A DNA stretch of 64,000 nucleotides from Methylophilales bacterium BACL14 MAG-120910-bin43 (GCA_905181685.1 CAJIYK010000001.1:186001-250000), one strand, 5' to 3'; positions 52,048-61,739 are shown, counted from the first letter of the stretch. The notes: generated from the sequence alone by a model not told the origin. Program-made: numbers and translations.

Positions 52048-52449
52048 TTAGAGAATGACTCGAACAATAACTGTGATTATATTTAAGATTGCCATAAGGA
52101 TAATACTCCAATGAGTTATTTTCATTCCCAATACACGATTGGATGAATTAATTTCTTCTTTTAAAAAAGAAGTTGCATGAAGATATCTGCCAATGAGAAA
52201 AAATAGACCACACATAAAAACAACGATTTTGGGAAGATGATTTACTTCTAAACAAGCTAACAAAATCAATCCTATGGGAAGAAACTCACTTAAGTTGCCA
52301 TGCGCACGTATTGCTTGCTCTAAGTCTTTATGTTTTTTTGATGAACCTAATGAGACTTTATACTTCCTTCTTAACCTTATAACGTTAATTGAAAGCTTAT
52401 AAAATATTAGCGCGAGTATTGAAGAAAAAAAAGCGGTTATTAATAACAT
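52048..52449 (-). CDS. MAPEG-family membrane protein
   Basis: A 133-residue protein with four membrane helices. The MAPEG signature is RAHGNLSEFLPIGLILLACLE, and GRYLHA follows. Bacterial members are often glutathione-transferase-like enzymes or unknown; the catalytic function here is not certain. Confidence 0.85.
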   Translation of the reverse strand: MLLITAFFSSILALIFYKLSINVIRLRRKYKVSLGSSKKHKDLEQAIRAHGNLSEFLPIGLILLACLEVNHLPKIVVFMCGLFFLIGRYLHATSFLKEEINSSNRVLGMKITHWSIILMAILNIITVIVRVIL

Positions 52450-52578
52450 AGTTTATTCCCTAAAATGAATTACATGAATCATTGAACATCTATTAAATTA
52501 TATTGTCTATCATGTTCAAAATTAAGTAAAATAAAAGTCTGTATCATAATCATAAAAATTACATTATAGGATTGTTGC

Positions 52579-52782
52579 TTGAAAAAATTAATTGGTAAAT
52601 TAGCCCTGGCAGTTTCATTTATAACCATTGTGTGGCTCGTGGTAGGCATGGTAATGTTGGGAATCTACGATATTGACCTATTAATTTTTAAAATTCCTGG
52701 CACGACAGAAATTAGGTCACATGCAACATTAGCTGTTATATTTTTATTAATTGCTTCATGGGCTTTTTGGAAAGAAGACTAA
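52579..52782 (+). CDS. Small two-TM hypothetical membrane protein
   Basis: A 67-residue protein starting at TTG (MKKLIGKLALAVSF) with AGGA about 9 bases upstream. Two hydrophobic segments (about residues 7-30 and 48-64) flank a short loop containing KIPGTTEIRSH. I do not recognise a family. It is separated by 28 bases from a second small membrane gene in the same direction, probably one transcript. Confidence 0.5.
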   Translation: MKKLIGKLALAVSFITIVWLVVGMVMLGIYDIDLLIFKIPGTTEIRSHATLAVIFLLIASWAFWKED

Positions 52783-52810
52783 TCTTAATTTATTTAAAGG
52801 ATAAATAAAT

Positions 52811-53095
52811 ATGAAAACATCAGATCTATGTATTTTAGTATCAGTCGGCGTTGCTTTTATTACAACCGCATATCTTTGGTTTAATGGTCAGAAAGAAGAA
52901 GGGTTGTTTACTGCAACTTGGATTCCATCAATTTTGACATTTGCCATCTACTTTCAAACTTATTACTGGAAAATAAAAATGGAAGATCCATTAATATTTT
53001 TTGTTGGACTTTTTTGCTTTGTTTTAGCAATTGTAGGTGTCGTTATGACTTACCTAGAATTTAAAAACATTGAATTAAAATCTAAAAATAAATAA
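52811..53095 (+). CDS. Small three-TM hypothetical membrane protein
   Basis: A 94-residue protein with three hydrophobic segments (about residues 6-24, 34-50 and 61-82) and a basic Lys-rich tail. AAAGGA precedes the ATG. No family is recognised. It follows the 67-residue membrane protein. The next 220 bases hold no gene or clear structure that I can see. Confidence 0.55.
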   Translation: MKTSDLCILVSVGVAFITTAYLWFNGQKEEGLFTATWIPSILTFAIYFQTYYWKIKMEDPLIFFVGLFCFVLAIVGVVMTYLEFKNIELKSKNK

Positions 53096-53315
53096 TATTT
53101 TTTAGATTTTAGTGAAAGCCATTAGTGCACAGTCTATGTTATGCACTTGCTTAAATAGATAACTAGTTATTATAAATAGAACCCTATCTAGACAAGCTAT
53201 TCATTCGCAATTTTTCTTCTAGCTAATTTCAATCTATCCGTTTTAGCATTCTAATCAGACATGTATAATTGGAAACTAATCTAAATACATTAACTTTATA
53301 TTTGAGATCAATAAA

Positions 53316-53880
53316 ATGGGTAATTTAATCGGCTAACAGAGTCATAGTTTTGACTGTAATTCTTTCATTGATGTTGATGACTAGGGGAAGTCATTTTTTA
53401 ACTGAGTTGAACTTGCCTGATATGTCATTAATATTATTTTTAATACTTGGTTTTTTTATCCCGTCCTTAACATTATTTTTCACCTTGTTTTTTGTGGGTG
53501 CTTTAATAGATTTTGGTTCTGCGGTATTTGATGTCAGTAAAGGGTTCTGCTTAACAGATGGTTACTGGGGCCTGATCCCCACGTATGCAATTCTTTTTTA
53601 TTCAGGTTATTTATTAAAGAGCAAAAATTTATATCAACATCTGAATTTTTACGTTCCTATTCTATTAATTTCCATCACTTTTGCCTTTATCATTTCAACA
53701 AATACATACTATATTTTCTCAGGACTATTTGGAAATCCTAGCTTTTTTGAATCAATTCTTCATGGATGGAATTACTACCCAGAATATTTGTTAACTAATA
53801 TGGTTTATGGTCTAATCTTTTTCTTTTTACTTAAACTTAAAAGATTTAGTCAGTTTACTTCTGCTCTCAAAAGCAATTAG
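53316..53880 (+). CDS. btuM: BtuM-like cobalamin ECF S-component, probable frameshift near the start
   Basis: A membrane protein of about 187 residues with roughly six helices. The ORF proper opens at a TTG (53350), but an ATG at 53316 joins it if one extra base is removed (MGNLIANRVIVLTVILSL). Features that recall BtuM are TRGSHF near the N-terminus, LPDMSL, and LIDFGSAVFDVSKGFCLTDGYWGLIPTY. The Cys falls at about residue 78, close to the cobalt-ligating Cys80 of the Thiobacillus protein. The neighbour is a BtuB-like receptor under a cobalamin riboswitch. I infer vitamin B12 uptake across the inner membrane; other ECF-like functions are possible. Confidence 0.6.
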
Positions 53881-53951
53881 ACTTCAGCTTATATAGGGCC
53901 TATTTTATAAATTTTCTTCGGCTGAGTATGTTGGGGAATAGTTTTTTAAAA

Positions 53952-54027
53952 TGGTGGCCAGAGACAGAATCGAACTGTCGACACGAGGATTTTCAATCCA
54001 CTGCTCTACCGACTGAGCTATCTGGCC
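53952..54027 (-). tRNA. tRNA-Phe (GAA)
   Basis: A 76-base cloverleaf on the minus strand. Acceptor GGCCAGA pairs with TCTGGCC, then A and encoded CCA. The anticodon loop TTGAAAA carries GAA, and GTTCGATTC is the T loop. It lies alone between btuM and btuB. Confidence 0.96.
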
Positions 54028-54080
54028 TTATAAAAACAGGATGAATTATAACAAAAATAACAGATGCCCAAAGAATTAAT

Positions 54081-54113
54081 TAATGGATAGGTTGGAAGTT
54101 AACCTATCCATTA
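54081..54113. terminator. Long hairpin at the 3' end of btuB
   Basis: A perfect 13-bp inverted repeat (54081-54093 with 54101-54113, TAATGGATAGGTT type) with a 7-base loop lies just past the btuB stop. The T-run is poor, so it may stabilise the mRNA end or act as a weak terminator. Confidence 0.6.
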
Positions 54114-54126
54114 AACTAATTAATTT

Positions 54127-55993
54127 TTAGAAATCGTATCTTACGTTTGCAGAAAGGCTTCTGCCTGGTGTCTGGTAAATAAATCCACTGGTATCGGGAT
54201 TCCCGTATATGCAAGAGCATAATCTTTATCAAGCGCATTATCTAGCCTGACATTGATTGTAAATTTTTCATTGAATACATAATTTGTTACGAGATTTGTA
54301 ATCATGTACCCCTTAATTTTAACGGTATTATCTAGCATCATTATAACGGACTCCCTGATCCTATTTGTTCTAATCCAAATATCCAATCTTGAACATAGTA
54401 ATTTAGATTTGCACTACCATACAAATTTGCTCTTATGGCAGATATTTATCTGTATCTTCATTTTTTGGAGATTCATTGGTTACACTTCCTTTTAATTGAA
54501 GGTTACCTAAAAAATGATCGGCAGCTAATGTCATACCTTGTATCTTAGCTTTGTTAATATTGTCTTAATTACCTTGGGTCTCCACTACTGATAATAAAAT
54601 CATCTATTGTATTTTGATAAGCAGTTAAAGAAATTGAAGTTGAATTATCTGAATATTTTAAACTTGCCTCAATATTTTTAGATTTTTCTGGTTTTAGATC
54701 TGGATTAGCTAAGCTACCCTTGAATAAAGATAATTAAAACTTGGCGCTACAAATGCAGTCCCAAATGACGAGCTGACTTTCCATTGGTTATTGATTTGAT
54801 AAGCGTATCCAATTGAACCTGTTGTTTCATTATCATATTGGCTATTTATATCTTCTCGAAGACTTGTTTGGATAGTATGTTTCTCATATTGTATATTGTA
54901 GCCAATCACGAAACCATTATTTGTCTCTTATCTTTATCATAAACGTTGGTTGTATCAATTTCTTCTTTTAAATAATCATATAAAAGTACTAATGATCCAT
55001 AATCAAGATTAATATTATTTTGCCATGCAAGTTGATATTGTGAAGTTTCATAATTTATCAATTTTGCACTGATACCACCTAAGTCTTGATCATGTTGATC
55101 AGAGTATAATCAGTACTTTTACCAATCTTTAATGATGATTCCCAATATCGTTTATTTTCCCGTAATTTTGTCGATAAGCCTCTTGTTTAGTTTTATTTTT
55201 ATAATCTATAATAAGTGGGTCATACTCAGCAAACGCTATCAAACATATTTTTACCTGTAGTTAAAAAATATTGAAAATCAATTTTTATCTTATCATTAAA
55301 TTGATGAGATAAATTTGATGAAACACTTCGATTTCTATAGGTATCTTTATCAAGATTTCGATGTTTGAATGCATTATCATTTGGCACAAAAGCTGAAAAA
55401 GCATCTGTATTCATTCCAGCAAGATTTAGTGCGAACGAAGTTGAATCATTACCAGCAGAAACGCCGGCAGCCATTTCTTTTGTTTTATATCTTCCGTAAC
55501 CTGCAGAGACATATGGATGAAAACCTTTTTTACCTTTTTTTGTAAAAATTTGTATCACACCTCCAATACCATCTTGGCCATAAAGACTCGAAGCTGGACC
55601 TCTCACAATTTCAATTCTTTCAATTTGTGACAGTGGAATATTTTGTATGGCTGTAGTACCCGTTGTCGATGAACCGACCCTCAATCCATCTATTAAAATA
55701 ATTGAATGTGTTGAGCTAGTTCCACGAATGATTAACTGTTGAAACTTTACCTGGCCCACCTGTAGTTTGTAACCTCTACTCCTGGTTGTTGTTGAAGAAG
55801 TTGAGGGATTGTTGATAAACCTGCTCTTTCAATTTCATCTGATGTAATAACGGTTGTATCAGCAATTACATTTTTTTCTTTCTTCTGGAACTCTTAAAGG
55901 TGTGGTGACTTCAATTTCTTCGAGTGCAAGATCTGCTATGGCTATTTGTGGTAAGGCTAATAATAATGGTAATGCTATTTTAAATTTTGACAA
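54127..55993 (-). pseudogene. btuB: BtuB-like TonB-dependent outer-membrane receptor, about 13 frameshifts
   Basis: The receptor brings vitamin B12 through the outer membrane with TonB energy. The start is probably the TTG at 55993 (MSKFKIALPLLLALPQIAIA, a signal peptide) with GGGAGAG upstream. The TonB box region, plug domain (LIIRGTSSTHSIILIDGLR, IVRGPASSLYGQDGIGG) and barrel strands can be read in pieces. Corrected frames end SLSANVRYDF, the aromatic C-terminus of a barrel, at 54127. Breaks lie near 55878, 55775, 55748, 55237, 55165, 55085, 54925, 54722, 54587, 54440, 54375 (two) and 54195. Joined length is about 620 residues. It may be intact in reality or decaying. The cobalamin riboswitch upstream supports the specificity. 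Confidence 0.85.
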
Positions 55994-56088
55994 CTTTTCT
56001 CTCCCTAATTTATCCTTCCCCGGATAAATACGTTTATAAATATGAATGTATTAAGAGAGTGTTTATAAAATTGTAAAAATTTTTTAAG

Positions 56089-56148
56089 AAAAAAGTCTTA
56101 TCAACAAATATTGCTCTCCCCGCAATACTTTCAAGCTAGTTTGATAAG
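56089..56148 (-). terminator. Riboswitch expression-platform hairpin
   Basis: CTTATCAA and TTGATAAG (56141-56148 and 56097-56104 as read on minus) form a stem. It encloses an inner hairpin (TATTGC/GCAATA) and is followed by A, C and six T. It abuts the B12 box, so it is probably the terminator regulated by cobalamin. Confidence 0.65.
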
Positions 56149-56280
56149 GCCGGTCTCCAGACTCATAAGACTAAATATAAAACCTTCCCAGGTATGAACC
56201 CAGTGGTTGAATTGAATATCCATCCTTAATTACTGTTGCGGGGGCAGTGCAAGCATTTCACTTGTCTTCCCGTTTAAATA
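56143..56280 (-). ncRNA. Cobalamin (AdoCbl/B12) riboswitch aptamer
   Basis: Read on the minus strand, the order is a GGGAA element, AGTGAAATGCTTGCACTG, CCCCCGCAAC (56235-56244), AACCACTGG, CTGGGAAGG and the B12 box GAGTCTGGAGACCGGCC (56148-56164). This is the ordered set that defines the cobalamin aptamer. It lies about 150 bases upstream of the BtuB-like gene, so B12 should shut that gene off. Boundaries are approximate; the P1 stem was not resolved. Confidence 0.9.
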
Positions 56281-56381
56281 ACTAATAAAGAAAAATTAGT
56301 TATCACCTCAATCAAAATTTATATTAACATAAGTTTATTAATTTATATTAATCTAATCAAATTTATTAAAGGATTTTTAGG

Positions 56382-56651
56382 ATGGCAAGAAAAGTACAAT
56401 GTGTAAAGCTTAACAAGGAAGCCGAAGGATTAGATTTTCCTCCCTACCCAGGTGCGTTAGGGAATAAAATTTTTGAAACTGTATCCAAAGAAGCATGGGC
56501 AGGTTGGTTAAAACACCAAACCATGCTTGTCAATGAAAATAGGCTTAGCTTAGTAGATCCTCAAGCGAGAAAGTATTTAACTGAACAAACTGAGGCTTAT
56601 TTTTTTGGCGATGGTGCTGATGAAGCTTCTGGGTACGTACCTACAAAGTAG
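56382..56651 (+). CDS. yggX: YggX, Fe(2+)-trafficking protein
   Basis: YggX is a small protein that protects Fe-S clusters and handles labile iron. It has 89 residues: [24 protein letters not shown] with the conserved Cys7, then [20 protein letters not shown] and [16 protein letters not shown]. It is divergent from the riboswitch and convergent with phoU. AAAGGA lies upstream of the ATG. Confidence 0.95.
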   Translation: MARKVQCVKLNKEAEGLDFPPYPGALGNKIFETVSKEAWAGWLKHQTMLVNENRLSLVDPQARKYLTEQTEAYFFGDGADEASGYVPTK

Positions 56652-56656
56652 GTTAT

Positions 56657-57361
56657 TTAAGAATTTAGTGTCTTAATAATTTTTTCAATGGGTTCGTGTC
56701 GAACATCTTCGCCACTTACTGTATAAATAACACCCTCTGATATATTTTTTGCGTGATCACCTATTCTCTCAAGGGATTTAGTCACAAATATCATTTCCAA
56801 CGACATTGAGATGGTTCTTGGATCTTCGAGCATGAAAGTCACCAGTTGTCGCATAAAAGATCGATAGTCGTCATCGACTTCTTCATCTTTCTTTAGGACA
56901 TTGATGGTATCTTCTGTATCAAGTCTTGCAAACGCATTTAAAGATGATTTGAGCATGCTTTGAACATTAGTGGCGATACTTTTAATTTCTTTAAATCTAG
57001 GTTTACTCATTCGGTCACTCTCAAAAATCCTAATAGTCGCCTTAGCAATTTTTGCTGCTTCATCCCCGATTCTCTCTAAGTCAGTAATAATTCTAAACAT
57101 CATTAATACATTTCTTAAATCACCTGCCGTGGGTGATCTTTTTGCAATGATCAATGAAATATCTTCATTAATGACAGATTCAAGTGAATTGACCTCATTA
57201 TCACGAGCGATGACTTCTCCAGCTAGTTTGGTATCAGACTCAACCATTGAAAGAACGCTATTACTTATTTGTTCTTCAACAATAGTGCCCATCTCAAGTA
57301 CCTTTGTTCGAACATCGCCTAGATCTGAGTCAAATTGTTTGTATATGTGTTCTGAAGCCAT
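56657..57361 (-). CDS. phoU: PhoU, phosphate-signalling accessory protein
   Basis: PhoU holds the PhoR-PstSCAB phosphate sensor in its inactive state when phosphate is ample. The 234-residue protein is two three-helix repeats, with LRNVLMMFRIITDLERIGDEAAKIA and EMIFVTKSLERIGDHAKNISEGVIY, the paired E(R)IGD(H/E)A metal-binding motifs. No pst genes are in the window. Confidence 0.95.
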   Translation of the reverse strand: MASEHIYKQFDSDLGDVRTKVLEMGTIVEEQISNSVLSMVESDTKLAGEVIARDNEVNSLESVINEDISLIIAKRSPTAGDLRNVLMMFRIITDLERIGDEAAKIAKATIRIFESDRMSKPRFKEIKSIATNVQSMLKSSLNAFARLDTEDTINVLKKDEEVDDDYRSFMRQLVTFMLEDPRTISMSLEMIFVTKSLERIGDHAKNISEGVIYTVSGEDVRHEPIEKIIKTLNS

Positions 57362-57421
57362 AATATTTTTTCCAAAAACTTAAATTTTAATAACATTTTA
57401 TGACAATAATATGAATATTGC

Positions 57422-58084
57422 CTAGTTTTTTGCGTATGTTTTAACTCCGTCACTTGTGCCAAGCAATAAAATATTTGCAGGTCGCTTAGCAAATAAACCA
57501 TTAGTGACGACACCTACAATTTGATTGATCTCAGCTTCCATTTCGATGGGATCTTTAATTGTTAATCCGTGCACATCTAAAATGACATTTCCATTGTCTG
57601 TTGTAAAATCCCTCAGTTGAGGTTGCCCCCCTAATTTAGTCAACTCTCGAGCGACATAACTTCTTGCCATAGGCAAAACCTCAACAGGCAAAGGAAACTT
57701 ACCTAAGGTCGGAACATATTTGCTTTCATCACAAATACAAATAAATGTTTTTGAATTAGCAGCAACAATTTTTTCTCTTGTTAACGCACCACCACCACCT
57801 TTTAACATATGCATATGCTCGGTAATTTCATCTGCACCATCCACGTAAATATCGATATTGTTCACACTATTTAAGTCGAATACCTCGATACCATGAGCCT
57901 CAAGTCTATCAGCCGTTGATTTACTACTAGCGACAGCCCCTTCGATCTTGTTTTTAATTTCGCCAAGTGCATCGATAAAAAAATTGGCCGTCGATCCTGT
58001 ACCAACGCCAATAATTCCTGATTTGACATGCTCAATTGCTGCATCCGCAACTTGTTTCTTTAATTGATCCTGTGTTAAAGCCAT
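57422..58084 (-). CDS. rpiA: RpiA, ribose-5-phosphate isomerase A
   Basis: RpiA interconverts ribulose-5-P and ribose-5-P. It feeds nucleotide synthesis and, in a methylotroph, regeneration of the ribulose-monophosphate acceptor. The 220-residue protein has [45 protein letters not shown] and [17 protein letters not shown]. No frame damage. Confidence 0.96.
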   Translation of the reverse strand: MALTQDQLKKQVADAAIEHVKSGIIGVGTGSTANFFIDALGEIKNKIEGAVASSKSTADRLEAHGIEVFDLNSVNNIDIYVDGADEITEHMHMLKGGGGALTREKIVAANSKTFICICDESKYVPTLGKFPLPVEVLPMARSYVARELTKLGGQPQLRDFTTDNGNVILDVHGLTIKDPIEMEAEINQIVGVVTNGLFAKRPANILLLGTSDGVKTYAKN

Positions 58085-58165
58085 TTTTCGTAAATCCTTT
58101 GTTTTAAACGTAAATTATGGTTATATGATACACGTTGAAGTGTTTATTGAGTATTACTATAAGTT

Positions 58166-59686
58166 ATGAAAAATAAGTTTAAAGACAGTATTGATAATGC
58201 AAATGTTTATGATGCAGCCTCGAGGACACCTCTTGAAAAGCAAATAAATTTATCAAAAAGATTCAAAAATAATATTTTATTGAAGCGTGAAGACCTTCAG
58301 CCTGTTTTTTCTTTTAAAATTCGTGGCGCTTACAATAAAATGAAAAACTTAAGCGATGAGAATCTTAAAAATGGTGTGATTGCTTGTTCAGCAGGAAATC
58401 ATGCTCAAGGTGTTGCGTTAGCAGCAAAAATATTAGAGTGTAAGGCAACTATAGTGATGCCAAAAACAACACCAACCATAAAAATTAATGCGGTTGAGTC
58501 GCATGGGGCGAAAGTAGTCCTTCATGGGGAAACACTTCATGAGTGTTTTGATCGTGCTTTAGTTATTCAAAAAAAAGAAGGCTCAATATTTGTTCATCCA
58601 TTTGATGATGAAGAAGTTATTACCGGACAAGGAACGATAGCCAAAGAAATTTTAGAAGATTACTCTCGTCCAATCGACGCTATTTTTTGTTGTGTGGGAG
58701 GTGGGGGTTTAATTTCAGGCATCGCTGCTTATATAAAAGCTGTCAAACCTGAAATAAAAATAATCGGAGTGGAAGCACAAGGTGCGGACGCGATGACACA
58801 ATCTTTAAAGGCAAATAAGAGAGTTGTTTTAGATTCAGTAAGTTTATTCGCAGAAGGGGCAGCGCTAAAGCAAGTTGGAGAACTTTCCTTTAAGATTTGT
58901 CAGCAGTATGTTGATGAGATGATTGTTGTTGACAATGATGAAATATGTGCAGCAATAAAAGATGTATTTGAGGATACAAGGTCTATTTTAGAGCCTGCTG
59001 GTGCCCTAGCAGTCGCAGGGGTAAAGTCATATATTAAAAAAAATAATGTGGACTCAAAAACTTTTGTTGCGACCGCTTCTGGGGCAAATATGAATTTTGA
59101 TCGTCTGGGTTTTGTTTCTGAAAGGGCAGAAATTGGTGAAGAAAGAGAATCAATTTTTGCAGTCACAATTCCAGAGAAACCAGGAGCTTTTAAAGATTTT
59201 TGTAGCTTAATTGGTAAACGAAATATTACCGAATTCAACTATCGATACTCAAGTGATTCAAGTGCAAATATTTTTGTTGGTATAGGGGTACAAAATTTTG
59301 ATGAGTCTGAATTACTGATGGAGAAGCTTAAAAAAGCTTCGCTTGATCCAATTGATTTGACACATAATGAAGTAGCAAAACTTCATTTGAGACATTTAGT
59401 TGGGGGCCATGCTCCAGCTGCTAAAAATGAGGTCATCTATAGATTTGAGTTTCCTGAAAAACCGGGTGCACTATTAAATTTTCTTGAACATATGGGCCAT
59501 TGGAATATAAGTTTATTTCATTACCGAAATCATGGTTCAGATATTGGAAGAGTTTTAGTGGGTATGCAGGTTGATAAAGAAAGTAAAGAAGAATTCTTAG
59601 AATTTTTAGAGAAACTCGGTTATACCTATATCAATGAAACCAATAATGAAGCTTATAAAATATTTTTAGGAAAAAATCACTTTTAA
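58166..59686 (+). CDS. ilvA: IlvA, threonine ammonia-lyase, biosynthetic
   Basis: IlvA deaminates threonine to 2-oxobutyrate for isoleucine synthesis. The 506-residue length is the biosynthetic form. The PLP Lys is K51 in FSFKIRGAYNKM. The phosphate loop is CCVGGGGLISGI. Two C-terminal ACT-like regulatory domains follow (from about residue 330), where isoleucine inhibits. RidA, encoded at 26.4 kb, disposes of its reactive enamine product. Confidence 0.95.
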   Translation: MKNKFKDSIDNANVYDAASRTPLEKQINLSKRFKNNILLKREDLQPVFSFKIRGAYNKMKNLSDENLKNGVIACSAGNHAQGVALAAKILECKATIVMPKTTPTIKINAVESHGAKVVLHGETLHECFDRALVIQKKEGSIFVHPFDDEEVITGQGTIAKEILEDYSRPIDAIFCCVGGGGLISGIAAYIKAVKPEIKIIGVEAQGADAMTQSLKANKRVVLDSVSLFAEGAALKQVGELSFKICQQYVDEMIVVDNDEICAAIKDVFEDTRSILEPAGALAVAGVKSYIKKNNVDSKTFVATASGANMNFDRLGFVSERAEIGEERESIFAVTIPEKPGAFKDFCSLIGKRNITEFNYRYSSDSSANIFVGIGVQNFDESELLMEKLKKASLDPIDLTHNEVAKLHLRHLVGGHAPAAKNEVIYRFEFPEKPGALLNFLEHMGHWNISLFHYRNHGSDIGRVLVGMQVDKESKEEFLEFLEKLGYTYINETNNEAYKIFLGKNHF

Positions 59687-59755
59687 TGATTTTCAGGTTG
59701 TTAGATTATTCAGAATATATATTATTTACAAAAATTACATCAATATGAGGAAGTT

Positions 59756-60848
59756 ATGAAATACGTTAAATTATTTTTTTTAGTAATACTGTTAGTAGGT
59801 TGTGGCGAGGCTGACAGAGGAAAGGCATTCATTACATCACAAGAGGGTGGTATCACTGTCATTGATTTAAATTCAATGGAAGTAGCTGAGCAAATAGAGG
59901 TAGGTGCAGGCTATCCAAGGGGTATAGGTGTTACGGATGACGGCAAATATTTAATTACAGCCAATAAAGCTGATGCTAACTTATCAAAGATTAATTATGA
60001 TACGAAGGAAGTAATAAATATTGATGTAGGGATCAACCCTGAATTTGTACGAGTGTATAAAAATCAAATATTTGTTTCTACAGAACCATCTTCAACAGGT
60101 AAGCCACCTGTAAAAGGGGAGATGAATCATGAAGAAGATGACGATGACGATGATGATAGAACACCAGCAAAAGTTGCCGTTGTTGATTTAGATCAAAATA
60201 AAAAAGTAAGAGAGATTACTGCCGGACCTGAAACTGAAGGTATCGAGTTTAGTGAAGACGGTTCAAAAGTAATAGTGACTAATGAAGCTGATAATACTGT
60301 CACTATTCATGATTTTGATTCAGGAGACATCGTAAAGACAGTTGATGCTTCAGCTTATGGCTCTAAGACCCAGAGGAATAAAAATTTCACCTAATGGTCA
60401 ATTTTATATTGCTACTTTAGAACACAGTAACAATTTTATCGTCTTAGATAAGAATTTTGATTACATTAAAACGGTTGATACTCAACATGATGTTGATGAA
60501 GGTGATATGCACACGGGTAATTCACCCTACGGTGTAAGCTTTAATCATAGTGGCGATAAGTTATATGTTGCTGCAAGTGGCGGCTATAAAAAAAGAAGTA
60601 CTCTAGAGGTTTATGACGGCAAGACATTTGAGAAGATTGATAGAGTGAGAACAGATGGTAGAAGATGTTGGCATTTTACATTTACACCAGATGCTAAAGA
60701 TATATTGCTAGCTTGCGGAAGGTCCGATGAAGTTTTAGTTATTGATTCAGAAAGCCTAAAAATTAAAAAAAGAATTCCGGTGGCTGGTATCCCATGGGGA
60801 ATAGTGACTTATCCAAAATCAATTGGAAGTTTAGATCAACCTAATTAA
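59756..60848 (+). CDS. Beta-propeller lipoprotein (YncE / PQQ-associated type), one frameshift
   Basis: It starts MKYVKLFFLVILLVGCGEA, a lipobox, so the protein is anchored in the envelope. Repeats of the form (S)xDGKYLxTANxA and VxVVDLDxxKxVREI mark a seven-blade beta-propeller. An Asp-rich run (about EEDDDDDDDD, residues 126-134) sits in a loop. An extra base near 60351 breaks the frame; the second half continues RPRGIKISPNGQFYIATLEHS. Similar propellers occur with PQQ alcohol dehydrogenases (TIGR03866), which would suit a methylotroph, but no PQQ genes are in the window. Confidence 0.72.
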
Positions 60849-61308
60849 TTTGGTTATTTATAAACTCCCATTCATTTTCTAATACAGGGGTAATCGAAAG
60901 CCGATTACCCTTTCTTAGAATTAACATACTTTCAAGTTCAGAAAATTCTCTTAATTGCTTAAGCTCAATAAGAGGTATTTTTTTTACTAAAGTGACATCT
61001 ACATTTAACCATCTTGGTTTATCCATCGATGATTTAGGGTCAAAATATTTGTGCCCTTCAATAAATTGAAGAGGATCAGGATAAGCAAGTTTAGAGATTT
61101 CCATTATTCCAACTATGCCTGGCGTATCACAATTTGATTGGTAAAAAAAAGCAAGGTCACCTAAAGACATATCATCTCTCATGAAATTTCTAGCCTGATA
61201 GTTTCTTATCCCTTTCGTTGGAATCCACTTGACTGTTTGTTGCGGACTTTTTTCTAAATCTTCTATAGTAAAAACTGAAGGTTCTGATTTCATTAACCAG
61301 TAGCGCAT
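60841..61308 (-). CDS. EVE domain-containing protein
   Basis: A 155-residue PUA-like (EVE) protein. It contains YWLMKSEPSVFTIEDLE, then GIRNYQARNFMRDDMSLGDLAFFYQSN and GIVGIMEI, the classic thymocyte-nuclear-protein-1 pattern. EVE domains bind modified nucleotides in DNA or RNA. The 3' end overlaps the convergent propeller gene by 8 bases. Confidence 0.92.
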   Translation of the reverse strand: MRYWLMKSEPSVFTIEDLEKSPQQTVKWIPTKGIRNYQARNFMRDDMSLGDLAFFYQSNCDTPGIVGIMEISKLAYPDPLQFIEGHKYFDPKSSMDKPRWLNVDVTLVKKIPLIELKQLREFSELESMLILRKGNRLSITPVLENEWEFINNQIN

Positions 61309-61373
61309 ACTAAATTGTTCCTTAATTATTAATTTCTTGTTATCGTTACTTAGATTTTAATACAAGAGATAAA

Positions 61374-61739
61374 ATGATGGTAAAAAAAAATGTTTTGGGT
61401 AAAAAATTAGAGGTTTGTAGTTTAGAACCACTGACGGGGTATTTTAGGGACGGGAGTTGTTCCCACTGTGAGACTGATAGCGGACAACACACTTTATGCG
61501 CCGAGATGACTGACGAGTTTTTACAATTCTCAAAAGAAAAAGGAAATGACCTTACAACCCCTAGGCCAGAATTTAATTTTCCTGGCCTAAAAGCTGGAGA
61601 TAGATGGTGTTTATGTGCAAGTAGATGGCTTGAATCTGCTGATGCAGGCAGTGCACCAGCGGTTATCCTAGAAGCCACTAACGAGAGAGCTTTGGATGTA
61701 ATTGAGATAAGTGACTTAAAATACCATGCGAAGCTATGA
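61374..61739 (+). CDS. DUF2237 family protein
   Basis: A 121-residue soluble protein with VLGKKLEVCSLEPLTGYFRDG, CCHCETDSGQHT-like (CSHCETDSGQHTLCAEM), GLKAGDRWCLCASRWLES and LEATNERALDVI. Its six cysteines and its layout are typical of DUF2237. Function unknown. The stop lies 9 bases from the 3' end of 6S RNA. Confidence 0.9.
   Translation: MMVKKNVLGKKLEVCSLEPLTGYFRDGSCSHCETDSGQHTLCAEMTDEFLQFSKEKGNDLTTPRPEFNFPGLKAGDRWCLCASRWLESADAGSAPAVILEATNERALDVIEISDLKYHAKL

Noticed and set aside
53096-53315. A second cobalamin riboswitch upstream of the BtuM-like gene
   Set aside because: Neither the CCGCAAC-type element nor a B12 box was found on the plus strand.
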